Assembly: GCA_002429595.1 (NCBI GenBank)
Contig: DJAM01000064.1
Coordinates: forward strand, 1 to 16,661
Source: Coxiellaceae bacterium UBA6002
GTDB lineage: Bacteria; Pseudomonadota; Gammaproteobacteria; UBA6002
Length of the DNA: 16,661 nucleotides
Direction: 5' to 3'
This document shows positions 5,584 to 15,200 of the stretch, one piece after another. Position numbers and translations under genes: made by a program. How positions within the stretch are numbered: the stretch's first letter is position 1; every line of letters starts with the position of its first letter. The notes under the pieces were generated by a model. That model was not told where the DNA came from. It made no database searches and saw nothing but the letters and a program-made list of their open reading frames with translations.

Positions 5584-6984
5584 TTACTCGATTACTTCAG
5601 ATAGAAATTCTTTGCGCCAGGTTGTACCCTCTGGACCATCTTCAATTTGAACACCGATACCTTGAAGTTGATCGCGAATTTGATCCGCTAAGGACCAATC
5701 TTTATCTTTTCTAGCTTGATTACGCGCAGCGATAAGTTCTTCAATCTTCTGAACTTCTTGCGTAGGAATCGTGCCTTTTAAGAACTGATCGGGGTCATTT
5801 TGCAATAATCCTAAAGAACCGCTCAAACGCTTTAGCAAGGCTCCCAACTTTCCAGCCGCTTCAAATTGCTGTTCAACTTTAAGGCGATTGATTTCTCTAA
5901 CGATATCAAACAAAACGGCTAAAGCTATTGGTGTATTGAAGTCATCTTCCATAGCATTAATGAACCGTTGCTCATAATCACCATTATCCTCTTCAGAAGC
6001 ATGGGGCAAATATCGTAAAGCAGCATACAGTCTTTCTAATGCTACTTGAGCATTGGTTAGATTTTGCTGAGAGTAATTAATTGGACTTCGATAGTGACTG
6101 GCAATCATAAAATAACGAATGACTTCCGGATGGTAGTTTTGTAACACTTCGCGGATTGTAAAAAAATTGCCCAATGACTTGGACATTTTTTCCTTGTCTA
6201 TGGTGACGTAACCGACATGCATCCAAACATTCACAAATCGGCATTCGTTAGCCGCTTCTGATTGAGCTATTTCATTTTGATGATGTGGAAATTGCAGATC
6301 TAACCCGCCGCCATGAATATCAAAATGTTTGCCCAGTAGCTGGTTAGACATCGCAGAACATTCGATGTGCCAACCTGGTCTTCCCTCTCCCCAAGGCGAT
6401 TGCCACTTTGGCTCCAAAGGCTTTGCTAATTTCCATAAAACAAAATCGAGCGGGTCATGCTTAGCATCTACGATATCGACCCGAATGCCAGCGCGTAACT
6501 TATCCAAATCTTGTTGCGCCATTTCGCCATAAGTCGAAAACTTACGTGTATTAAAATAAATATCACCATTGTCAGCAGTATAAGCAAAACCCTTAGCGAT
6601 GAGGGTTTCAATCATTGCAACAATCTCACCAATGTACTCGGTGGCCCTGGGTGTTGCACTAGGCGATAGCACGCCCAAAGCGGCTTCGTCCTCATGCATC
6701 GCTTGGATTGTTCGTTCCGTTAATGCGGTCGTTGATTCATCGTTCTCGTGAGCCCGATTAATGATTTTGTCATCGATATCGGTAATGTTACGGACATAAT
6801 TAACTTCATAGCCACGAAACCGCAAAAACCGAGTAATCACATCAAAGACCACAAAGATCCGGCCATGGCCAATATGACAGTAATCATAAACGGTCATGCC
6901 ACAAACATACATGCCGACCTTGCCTGGCACAATAGGTTTAAATAATTCTTTTTGTTTAGTTAGGGTATTGTAGATATGTAACAT
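5584..6984 (-). CDS. cysS: Cysteine--tRNA ligase
   Basis: CysS is the class I synthetase that charges tRNA-Cys with cysteine in the cytoplasm. The 466-aa protein has the expected length. Cys28, Cys209, His234 and Glu238 form the zinc site that selects cysteine. HIGH is at 37-40 in YDYCHIGHGR, and KMSKS at 266-270 in KEKMSKSLGNFF. The DALR-type helical domain and the C-terminal anticodon-binding tail (ending TTWRKEFLSEVIE) are complete. AAGG lies just upstream of the ATG. Between it and the preceding dehydrogenase gene is a 101-nt gap almost filled by a palindromic repeat hairpin, so it is either read through from coaA or has its own promoter that I could not identify. Confidence 0.97.
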   Translation of the reverse strand: MLHIYNTLTKQKELFKPIVPGKVGMYVCGMTVYDYCHIGHGRIFVVFDVITRFLRFRGYEVNYVRNITDIDDKIINRAHENDESTTALTERTIQAMHEDEAALGVLSPSATPRATEYIGEIVAMIETLIAKGFAYTADNGDIYFNTRKFSTYGEMAQQDLDKLRAGIRVDIVDAKHDPLDFVLWKLAKPLEPKWQSPWGEGRPGWHIECSAMSNQLLGKHFDIHGGGLDLQFPHHQNEIAQSEAANECRFVNVWMHVGYVTIDKEKMSKSLGNFFTIREVLQNYHPEVIRYFMIASHYRSPINYSQQNLTNAQVALERLYAALRYLPHASEEDNGDYEQRFINAMEDDFNTPIALAVLFDIVREINRLKVEQQFEAAGKLGALLKRLSGSLGLLQNDPDQFLKGTIPTQEVQKIEELIAARNQARKDKDWSLADQIRDQLQGIGVQIEDGPEGTTWRKEFLSEVIE

Positions 6985-7005
6985 TTATTTACCTTGATAT
7001 TTTCT

Positions 7006-7079
7006 GTCATTCCCGCGCAGGAGAGAATCCATGCTTCCAGCCGCACCTATGATGGGTTCTTCGCCTGCGCGGGAATGAC
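7006..7079. repeat. Palindromic dispersed repeat, copy 2
   Basis: This is a full copy, from GTCATTCCCGCGCAGG to the mirrored CCTGCGCGGGAATGAC, with the same loop core CACCTATGATGG as copy 1. The outer 16-nt arms pair perfectly, while the inner stem is degraded compared with copy 1 (GAGAGAATCCAT against ATGGGTTCTTCG). At the position after CCCGCG, copy 1 has A paired with T and copy 2 has C paired with G. The hairpin lies 21 nt upstream of the cysS start codon on the minus-strand transcript and could affect leader structure or mRNA stability. Confidence 0.9.
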
Positions 7080-7085
7080 AATGTA

Positions 7086-8162
7086 TTAATAATAAATAGT
7101 CCCAAAACGATTACTCATAAAATCATTAAAGGATATTTGTTCTTGAAGCACAAAGCCATGATAACGTTCAGGATTATTGAGTACTAAATCAGCCACAGCG
7201 CATAAACTCGAGGCGGTACTCACCTGAATCGCAGACCATTTCCGCCCATTTAATTCCCGTGGTTCGATCTTTTTAACATAACTCTGCTCAAAGTAACTAC
7301 CCGCTTTTTGGCCATTCACTGCGACATAGACCAGCATGACGTCTTGGTCGGTTCGAGGCAGACTTTTTTCTAAGATGGCCTTTAGCGTTTGGCGATCCTC
7401 ATTAAGATGCAAATCATTCATTAAAAACCGCATTTTATCGCAGTGACCGGGATAGCGTAACGTTTTGTAATTTAACGTCTGTAGTCGATCTTGATAAGTT
7501 TGAACTAAACTACCGACACCACCTGAGGTATTAAACGCCTCGTACAACATACCATCTAGCTCAACCACCTCGAGATCTTCAAGAGGTTGTAATACAGCTT
7601 TCTGTCCATTCACTAGACCATAACAAAGATTACCATACTCATTAATAAGGCCATCCAAAGACCACGTAATCGCGTATTGTAAGGCATTGTGGGTGGTTTT
7701 TGGTAAACACCCTGCGCGCAGAAAAGTCTCATGGATCTGGTCAAACTGTTGCATCAGGTGATTAGCCACAATATTAATAAAGCCAGGCGCCACACCACAT
7801 TGCGACACAAAGGCCTGCTGCTTACCTTCAGCGATTTTGCGGATTTCTTCTGTAACTGCCACATCTTCTGTTAGATCAAAGTAGTTGATACCGACCTCAG
7901 CTGCCGCTTGCGCCACAGTGACATTATAAAAATAGGGTAGGCTAGAAATAATAACGGTGATTTCATTTTGTCGAAGATAAGCGTGTAATCGCCGAGCATC
8001 TGTCACATCTAATGATTCAATATGCAGGTGGTCATGTGGCGGAAGATTTAAGTGAGAGACATTATTATCGACCAGGAAGACTTCATAATCGCCTGAATTC
8101 ACCAATAATGAACAGATCAAAGTTCCTATTGTCCCTGCTCCAGCGATCATCGTCTTAATCAT
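7086..8162 (-). CDS. Lysine 6-dehydrogenase / saccharopine dehydrogenase-like oxidoreductase
   Basis: This 358-aa enzyme has an N-terminal Rossmann domain with GAGTIG (residues 8-13) and an NAD(P)-binding acid at Asp32. It then shows the family segments TVAQAAAEVGINYFDL (82-97), GVAPGFIN (123-130), NTSGGVGSL (211-219) and TLRYPGHCDK (234-243). These match the architecture of L-lysine 6-dehydrogenases and the related saccharopine dehydrogenase C-terminal domain. The length is that of a one-domain lysine dehydrogenase, not the larger bifunctional enzymes. The precise substrate cannot be told from sequence: lysine, saccharopine or another amino acid conjugate are possible. AGGGA precedes the ATG. 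It lies 19 nt after coaA and upstream of cysS on the same strand, probably co-transcribed with coaA. Confidence 0.8.
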   Translation of the reverse strand: MIKTMIAGAGTIGTLICSLLVNSGDYEVFLVDNNVSHLNLPPHDHLHIESLDVTDARRLHAYLRQNEITVIISSLPYFYNVTVAQAAAEVGINYFDLTEDVAVTEEIRKIAEGKQQAFVSQCGVAPGFINIVANHLMQQFDQIHETFLRAGCLPKTTHNALQYAITWSLDGLINEYGNLCYGLVNGQKAVLQPLEDLEVVELDGMLYEAFNTSGGVGSLVQTYQDRLQTLNYKTLRYPGHCDKMRFLMNDLHLNEDRQTLKAILEKSLPRTDQDVMLVYVAVNGQKAGSYFEQSYVKKIEPRELNGRKWSAIQVSTASSLCAVADLVLNNPERYHGFVLQEQISFNDFMSNRFGTIYY

Positions 8163-8181
8163 ATTGTCCCTTAAACTTATT

Positions 8182-9117
8182 TTATATCTTCCGTAATAAA
8201 ACTTTTTCTACTGAGTGATCATAGCCTTTACAAAGAATCAGTTTAGCTCGATCTTTATAAGGTAGAATATTTTGCTGCAAATTTAGTTCGTTAATTTCTT
8301 TCCAGATTAACTTTGCGAAGCTTTGTGCCTCCTGATCATTCATCGTTGAAAAACGATGCATAAAAAGTTCCGGACGATTCATAGACTCTGCACGAAATTT
8401 CATAAAACGATCTAGATACCACTGCTCAATGATTGTTGTTGGTGCGTCGACATAAATACTAAAATCAATGTAGTCGGTAACAAACACTCTGCTTTTCTGG
8501 TTGGCGCTAATATCATGTTGTAATAAGTTAAGGCCTTCAATGATCACGATGTCGGGTTTTTCAATCGTTTGAACATCCTTCGTAATATCATAGTATTCGT
8601 GAGAATAAACTGGCACTTCGAGCAAAGGTTTACCGGCTTTTAAATCAGTCAAAAAATTGATTAACCGTCTTAAGTTATAGCTTTCAGGAAATCCTTTGCG
8701 ATGCATTAAATTTCGCTGCTCTAATTCTTCATTTGGATAAATAAAACCGTCAGTGGTGACGATAGTCACGTTAGGGTGATTGCTCCAGGTCGACAGTAAT
8801 GCCTGTAAAACCCTCGAGGTGGTACTTTTGCCAACGGCAACACTTCCAGAAATACCAATAATATAAGGAACTCTGGGTTCTGGGTGGCCTAAGAATTGAC
8901 CGGTTACCTGAAAAAGTTCTTGAGCAGCTTTAACATACAGGTTTAGCAATCTTGATAAGGGTAGGTAAACATCGATGACTTCTTTTAGCGAGATTGTCTC
9001 GTAAGGCCCATGTAATTGGCTAATGTCCTCCTCGGTCAATGCTAACGGCATGTCCCGCTTATACTCACACCAAGCTGCTCGATCGAAGGTTAAATAGGGA
9101 GAATAGCTTTGCGTCAT
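8182..9117 (-). CDS. coaA: Pantothenate kinase, type I
   Basis: CoaA phosphorylates pantothenate with ATP, the first and usually feedback-inhibited step of coenzyme A synthesis. The protein starts near SPYLTFDRAAW, as in E. coli, and has the P-loop GSVAVGKST. It also has TTDGF, the HRKGFPESY segment, PVYSHEYYD, IIEGLNLLQ and the C-terminal WKEINELNLQQNILP, all family signatures in the proper order. The ATG at 9117 gives 311 residues; an in-frame TTG at 9129 would add four. Neither has a clear ribosome-binding site, so the start is uncertain. It is divergent from the Nramp-like transporter gene. A TTGACA on the minus strand at 9162-9157 is a candidate -35, but the matching -10 is poor. Confidence 0.95.
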   Translation of the reverse strand: MTQSYSPYLTFDRAAWCEYKRDMPLALTEEDISQLHGPYETISLKEVIDVYLPLSRLLNLYVKAAQELFQVTGQFLGHPEPRVPYIIGISGSVAVGKSTTSRVLQALLSTWSNHPNVTIVTTDGFIYPNEELEQRNLMHRKGFPESYNLRRLINFLTDLKAGKPLLEVPVYSHEYYDITKDVQTIEKPDIVIIEGLNLLQHDISANQKSRVFVTDYIDFSIYVDAPTTIIEQWYLDRFMKFRAESMNRPELFMHRFSTMNDQEAQSFAKLIWKEINELNLQQNILPYKDRAKLILCKGYDHSVEKVLLRKI

Positions 9118-9151
9118 CAAATTATTCAATTATTTATTCATATATCTCTCA

Positions 9152-9162
9152 TATAATGTCAA
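9152..9162. promoter_or_regulatory. Overlapping divergent promoter elements, coaA / Nramp-like gene
   Basis: The 93-nt gap between the divergent genes holds a perfect TATAAT on the plus strand (9152-9157), overlapping by one base a perfect TTGACA on the minus strand (9162-9157). The plus-strand -10 lacks a good -35, and the minus-strand -35 has only a weak -10 at 17-18 bp. Both are therefore candidates, and if both are used the two polymerases would compete. Confidence 0.35.
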
Positions 9163-9210
9163 AATTTAATCATAATAGGAACGAAAAATTTTGACTCGCA
9201 GGAAATCCTC

Positions 9211-10458
9211 GTGGCACTAAAAAACATCCAGACTATCATCCGACTTTTAGGGCCAGGAATTCTATTTGCTTGTGTGGCAGTAGGGGGTGCGAACTTTGTG
9301 CAATCCACCCATGCCGGCGCCGAATATGGCTTAAGACTTATTCCAGTAGTGCTTCTAGTCTATCTTCTTAAATATCCGTTCTTCGAATTTGCCCAACGAT
9401 ACTGTCTGGCCAGCAAAGAAACGCTACTGCATGGTTACCATAAAATTGGTCGCTGGACCTTAATCCTATTTATCATTTTTGTGTGCTGTGCGGCTTTCCC
9501 AACTATTGCCGTGTTGAGTCTCATTACCTCCAATGTCACGGGCTATTTCTTCGAAACAACCATCTCACCGCTCGTGATTAGCATCGCCCTGCTCTCGATT
9601 TGCACCTTGATTTTGACGCTTGGCAAATATTCATGGCTAAACAATACCGTTAAAATTATTATGGCACTCTTAATTACCTGCTCCGTCATTACATTTCTGA
9701 TCGCCTTGCCGAAAGCAGATGCTTCACTACGTTCAGTGCCAAAAATCGATTTTCTGACTGAATTTACTTTTTTAGTGGCGTTAATGGGTTGGATGCCGGC
9801 CTCGCTAGACGTTTCTGTCTGGACCACACTTTGGACCAAAGCCAGCGCACGAGAACACAAAGATTTCCCAACGATGAAACAGGGCTTGCTGGATTTTAAT
9901 ATTGGTTATTTGATATCTGCGATTATGATTCCACTCTTTATGGCTCTTGGTGCTTTCGTCATGTACACATCTGGTCAAAGCTTCTCCCAAACGGGCTACC
10001 TCTTCATTGAGCAATTAGTAACCCTATTTACCACCCACATAGGCAGCTGGGGCGAGCCATTTATCATCATCGTTATTTTCTCGATACTTTATAGTACCCT
10101 TCTAACCTGCTTAGATGCTTACCCAAGAGCTTTAACCACTGCAGTGACTTTATTGCAACCTAAGGCAAAAACGCACACACAATTAATCTATTGGTTATCC
10201 ATTATTACGTTATTTTTAAGTAGTATTTTATTATCCGGTTATTTTTTGAGAAGCATGCAAGAATTAGTTCAAATTGCAACGGTCTTAGCGTTTTTAACTG
10301 CACCAATTTTTGGTTATTTAAATTATAAAGTTGTTACCAAGCTGATCAAAGAAAGTGAACTGCCACCAAAAGCTTTGTTGACCTTGAGCAAGATAGGCTT
10401 GTTATTTTTGGTTATCGTTAGCGTGTTATTTATTGTGTTATATGTCCGTAGCGCATGA
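9211..10458 (+). CDS. Nramp-related membrane transporter (non-canonical metal site)
   Basis: A 415-aa polytopic inner-membrane protein with about eleven hydrophobic segments. It resembles the Nramp superfamily: LGPG at 13-16 begins TM1, HAGAEYG follows it, KYPFFEF is at 54-60, and GWMPASLD at 193-200 corresponds to TM6. In the TM1 position of the canonical DPGN there is GGAN (25-28), so the metal-ligand Asp is Gly while the Asn is kept. In TM6 the canonical MPH reads MPA (195-197), keeping Met and losing His. It belongs to a divergent Nramp-related group whose substrate is unclear; Mn/Fe transport should not be assumed. The start is GTG at 9211 with AGGAAA 5 nt upstream. It precedes tamA by 52 nt and may share its transcript. 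Confidence 0.8.
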   Translation: MALKNIQTIIRLLGPGILFACVAVGGANFVQSTHAGAEYGLRLIPVVLLVYLLKYPFFEFAQRYCLASKETLLHGYHKIGRWTLILFIIFVCCAAFPTIAVLSLITSNVTGYFFETTISPLVISIALLSICTLILTLGKYSWLNNTVKIIMALLITCSVITFLIALPKADASLRSVPKIDFLTEFTFLVALMGWMPASLDVSVWTTLWTKASAREHKDFPTMKQGLLDFNIGYLISAIMIPLFMALGAFVMYTSGQSFSQTGYLFIEQLVTLFTTHIGSWGEPFIIIVIFSILYSTLLTCLDAYPRALTTAVTLLQPKAKTHTQLIYWLSIITLFLSSILLSGYFLRSMQELVQIATVLAFLTAPIFGYLNYKVVTKLIKESELPPKALLTLSKIGLLFLVIVSVLFIVLYVRSA

Positions 10459-10510
10459 TATTAAATAATGTAGCCTGGGTGAAACCTTGGGAAAAATTTT
10501 TCGAGGATGA

Positions 10511-12211
10511 ATGAAAAGAATAAAAATATTAATAATTTTCCTCGCTTGTTTTTGGATCGGTACCGCTATTGCAGGCGGGAACTTTACGCAACATTATTAT
10601 GGCGTTGATGGTGAAATATTAGCGAACATTGTTGATCGATCTAAAAATTATCAACAGGAAGCACCTCCGTTAGCTAATCAAGAAGATGTTCAATCTTTAA
10701 ATGAGCATACCTTAAGCGAAATAAAAGATGCTTTAGCTGCTTATGGTTATTTTAAACCGACTATTCAAACAAAAATCAGCAAATTTAATTTTGATTATTT
10801 CATCACTACCGGACCTTTGTTGCGTATTACCAAATTAGATTTGCGAGTGACGGGCGGTGGTCTTGATGACGATGATTTTCAAGAGCTACTTGCCGATTTT
10901 CCTTTGCACGAAGGTGATGTAGTTCGTTCCAAATGCTATCAAGATGCTAAATCACTCCTGTTGGATTTAGCCGCGCAGCGGGGCTACTTTGCCGCAAAAA
11001 TGATCAAGAGCAATATATTGATCGATTTAAACAAATACCAAGCTACGGTAATAATTTATTTCGACACAGGACCGCGTTATTATTTTGGTCCAGTTACTTT
11101 TCTACCCTCACCTTATGCCACCTGCTTTTTGAATCGTTTTATTCCTTTTTGTTATGGTAAACCATATTTAAATAAGCGCGTGGTGAGACTACAAGAATAT
11201 TTAGGAAACTCGAATTTCTTTCAGCAAGTGACAGTGACTCCCAAACCAGAATGTGCTCAAGATTTACACGTTCCAATTGAAGTCGCTCTGGTACCGCGCA
11301 AACCGATGCAATATAGTTTTGGGGTCGGCTTTGGAACGGATACTGGACCCAGAGCATTACTAGGCGTGCAATTTCGACGCTTAAATCCGTATGGGCATAC
11401 CATGGATATGGTGGTGCAAGCTTCACAGAGACTTAACCGTGCCCAAGTCAATTACATTATTCCTGGCTGTCATCCATATACAGATTCTTATCGTTTGAGT
11501 GCGGCGGTCGAACAAGAAAATCTGCCATCAACCGGTCGAAGTCACAATGAAAAAATTGAAGCGAGTCACATTCGAAAAATTTTTGGCTGGATTCAAACCT
11601 TATCTTTGAGTCTACGTAATGAACATTCAGTGCCAACAGATGCGCCCGTGGTAAACTCAACGATGTTGATGCCTAATTTAAATTGGCTACGCACTAAAAG
11701 TGATGATCCGCTTAGCCCTAATCATGGTTATCAAATTAATATCAATTTGCGTGGCGCCTCGAGAGCAACTATTTCTAATACCAACTTCTTGCAAGGACTG
11801 ATTCAAACAAAATTTTTGACTTCCTTAACACCAGACACTCGCTTAATCACTAAAGCGCAATTAGGTTATACCGTTATTTCAGATATTGATGAATTACCTT
11901 TATCGCTTCGCTTCTACACTGGTGGTTCGCAAACAGTTCGCGGTTATAAATATTTGGGTATTGGACCTGGTCGAACGCTAGTGCTTGGATCGATTGAATT
12001 ACAACAACGTATTAAAGGCAATTGGTATGGCGCAATCTTCTTTGATGCAGGTAGTGTGAGTAATAGTTTAGGTGGCAATCTACAAAAAAGTGTCGGTGTT
12101 GGAGTCGTTTGGCGATCACCTATTGGCGCGGTCGAGATGACGTTAGCGCAGGCATTGGATCTTCCAGGACAACCGCGCATGCTGCAATTTAGTATGGGAC
12201 CAGAACTTTGA
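10511..12211 (+). CDS. tamA: Translocation and assembly module protein TamA
   Basis: TamA is an Omp85-family outer-membrane beta-barrel that works with TamB in inserting or transporting outer-membrane proteins and lipids. A Sec signal peptide (MKRIKILII onward, cut after AIA at residue 21) is followed by about 240 residues of POTRA domains, with GYF motifs near 79-81 and 158-160. A C-terminal 16-strand barrel domain begins near 265. The L6-loop motif VRGY (476-479 in GGSQTVRGYKYLG) is present, and the protein ends FSMGPEL, as E. coli TamA ends in GPEL. The 566-residue length is normal. GAGG at 10503-10506 precedes the ATG. Its stop codon overlaps the start of tamB, which fixes the operon. Confidence 0.95.
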   Translation: MKRIKILIIFLACFWIGTAIAGGNFTQHYYGVDGEILANIVDRSKNYQQEAPPLANQEDVQSLNEHTLSEIKDALAAYGYFKPTIQTKISKFNFDYFITTGPLLRITKLDLRVTGGGLDDDDFQELLADFPLHEGDVVRSKCYQDAKSLLLDLAAQRGYFAAKMIKSNILIDLNKYQATVIIYFDTGPRYYFGPVTFLPSPYATCFLNRFIPFCYGKPYLNKRVVRLQEYLGNSNFFQQVTVTPKPECAQDLHVPIEVALVPRKPMQYSFGVGFGTDTGPRALLGVQFRRLNPYGHTMDMVVQASQRLNRAQVNYIIPGCHPYTDSYRLSAAVEQENLPSTGRSHNEKIEASHIRKIFGWIQTLSLSLRNEHSVPTDAPVVNSTMLMPNLNWLRTKSDDPLSPNHGYQININLRGASRATISNTNFLQGLIQTKFLTSLTPDTRLITKAQLGYTVISDIDELPLSLRFYTGGSQTVRGYKYLGIGPGRTLVLGSIELQQRIKGNWYGAIFFDAGSVSNSLGGNLQKSVGVGVVWRSPIGAVEMTLAQALDLPGQPRMLQFSMGPEL

Positions 12212-15200
12212 AAAAATATGTTCTTATAGTGGTGACTTGCATTCTAAGCATTACAATCTGGATTAGTGGTTTTTACATCACAAAAACTGATCGAGGCACT
12301 CTATGGGCATTGCAGTTTTTAAATCAAAAATATCCAAACTTGCTTGAGTATGACTCGGTTCAAGGCCATCTCTTAGGAAACTTAAATATTACTAATCTAA
12401 AGCTACATCTTGATCAGGCCACTCTTAAAGTAGCTAATATTGCTATGCATAATTCACTGAATCTCCTCACGTTCAAGCTTACTAACGACTTTCTTAAGGC
12501 TGACCAGCTTGAATTTGCTCCCACTGTACTCGCTCACAATGATAGCAAACAATCTAGTCATCATTTACCTTTTTCATTGGTTGCCAAAGATATTGAACTG
12601 CACGATATCAAAGTGAAACTGGATAAAAACAATAGCATTGCAATTCCCATATTGCGCCTACAGCTGCTATCGTCTTCGACTAAATTCGCAGCGAACATTT
12701 ACAATAATAACCAGGCTTCTCCATGCATAAAATATCGGCAGAAAAAGAACATTGCGGTGTTAGATTTAGATCTTGCCATCAAAAAAACTAAATGGAAAAT
12801 TCATTACTACCAGAAATCCAACAACTTCAAAATGAACGGCGTCATTAATGATCAGCATCAAGGCAGCATAGTCATCAAAGGAGATAGCGCAAAGACGAAT
12901 TCCAACATTACTGTTCTTGCAAATCATTTTCACCTTAACGATATTTTTGTAAATTACTGGCCCAGTGTTTTAAGTTTTAACTTTAACTCACATCAAACTG
13001 ATAAAAGTCTAGAAGTGGTTCTTAACCAATTGCAAGGCACCATTAATAACCAGCCGATTAGTGGCAGCACTTATTTGTCAGAAAGTGACCATAAAATTAA
13101 TCACCTCTTGATTGACCTGAATTCGAATAATGCCAAAATTCAGATAGATGGTGCCAAACGTGATCAATGGCAAGTAAGTTGGATTTTTCAAATTCCAAAT
13201 TTGAATTTATTCCTACCGAACAGCCATGGCAATATTCTGGCGAACGGCAAAATTACTGGTGATACTAACACACCAGACTTTGAAGGTTCTCTCAATGTTA
13301 GCCATTTAAAATTGTTTAACTACCAAGTTGAGAATTGTATTGGCGACTTCAAAATAGTACATGAACAAAAACAGTATTCTTCATCTCTGCAGTTCGCAGC
13401 TAACAACATTCAGATAGACAAATTTTCAATCACAAACTTAAAGCTAAATGGACAGGGAGACCTAAAAAAGCACACCTTAGACTTTCGCGCTATCTTACCT
13501 ACTATCAGTAGTGATATAAAATTAGAAGGTAGCTATCACGACAAAATCTGGGCAGCTAAGATCGTACATTTAGCGTTAGTGAATAACAAACAAAATTGGC
13601 AGCTAGCAAACAGCTCCAGCATTTCTTACGCCAATAAAGAATGGCAGCTCGCTCCGGTTGTACTTCGTTCAGGTCAGAATGAATTTTACTTAGATGCCAA
13701 GTACCAGAAAAATAAATTACTACAAGCGCACCTTAAATCTGCAAATCTTGATTTAAGCTTGTTCAATTTCTTGTTATCACCCGATCAACATCTTGAAGGC
13801 AAGATTAATTTAATCAGCAATGTTAATTTCACACCCGCTAAAAAACAGTTTGAATTGGAATCAACCCTAGGCCCTGGAGTTTTTCAATATGGAAAGAACG
13901 ATCAAGCAAAGAAACTAGCTTTTCAAAGCGGCAAAGTTAACGCCATGCTCGACAAAACTCAGACGTTAATTACAGCTATTAATTTTGTGTTTCCAGAAGG
14001 TCAAGCAAGTAGTCAATTTAGCATTCCACAATTTGTCTTTGATAGTCGACTCAAAGGCAAACCAATTAACGGTGAGGTGAAGGCGCAAGTCACACAACTA
14101 CATTTCTTTGAAGCGCTCATTCCGGCAATTCGCAATACTTCAGGTAGATTAACGGCGAATTTCAAAGTGGCTGGCATAGTCGCAAAGCCGACACTAAATG
14201 GTAACTTCAATTTAGCTCAAGCTAACTTTCAAATCCCAAAATTAAACTTAACAGTTAATAATGTTGTAATTGATGCCACAAGTGTGGGCAATGATCTTCA
14301 ACTCAAAGGCAACATGACCTCAGGCAACGGCAATCTTTCATTCAACGGTAGCGGTAAATTTGATGGCGGCAGTCTTCCTTTAAATTTACACCTTCAAGGG
14401 TCTAATGTTCTTGTTTGTAACCAGCCTGAAATTAAGATCACGGCCTCGCCTAATTTAAATTTAACTCTGGGTAATAAGGAATTAAAACTAACCGGCAACA
14501 TTCTGATCCCAGAAGCCAAACTTAATCCGCATGACTTTGGCAGTACCGAAACCGTTTCAGATGATATTATTTTCATCGAACCTAGTGGCAAACAAGTCGA
14601 AAAAGGGTTGCTAAAAGTTTCAAGTGACATCAATTTAGTGTTGGGAAATAATATTTTTCTGACCTACAAAGGAATTAATGGTCAAATCTTAGGTCAAATG
14701 CGTATCGAAGATTCTCCCAATAAGGCTACTGTCGCTTATGGACAATTGCGCCTTCAAGATGGTAATTATTCTATCTATGGCAAAACACTAAAAATCGATT
14801 ATGGCAAACTAAATTTTACTGGCGGTCCGCTGAGCAATCCTGGACTTGAGATTCGAGCCAGTCGTACTTTGCAAACAACGAGTAGTCAGTCACTGCTGTC
14901 TTCACAAGAACAATTGCGCGTTGGCGTGAATGTACTTGGCACGCTTCATGAACCGAAAATTACCTTATTTTCAGAACCTTCAGGCAAACCACCCTCGGAC
15001 ATTTTATCTTATTTATTACTGGGAATACCTGCCGACTCTGTGTCTGGCACTAATAGTGAATTACTACTACAGGCTGCAAATACGATTGGCGGCAATCAAG
15101 CTGGGAAATTGTTGGGCTTTAAAGAAAAACTTAAAAGTAGTCTTGGCTTATCTGAACTAGATATTGGCACTCAAACAGAAATTAATCCTAAAACCCAAGA

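Noticed and set aside
10459..10510. Terminator or promoter between the Nramp-like gene and tamA
   Set aside because: A GGT-GAA-ACC mini-hairpin followed by AAAAATTTTT is present, but the stem is too short and imperfect; no -35/-10 pair was found either.
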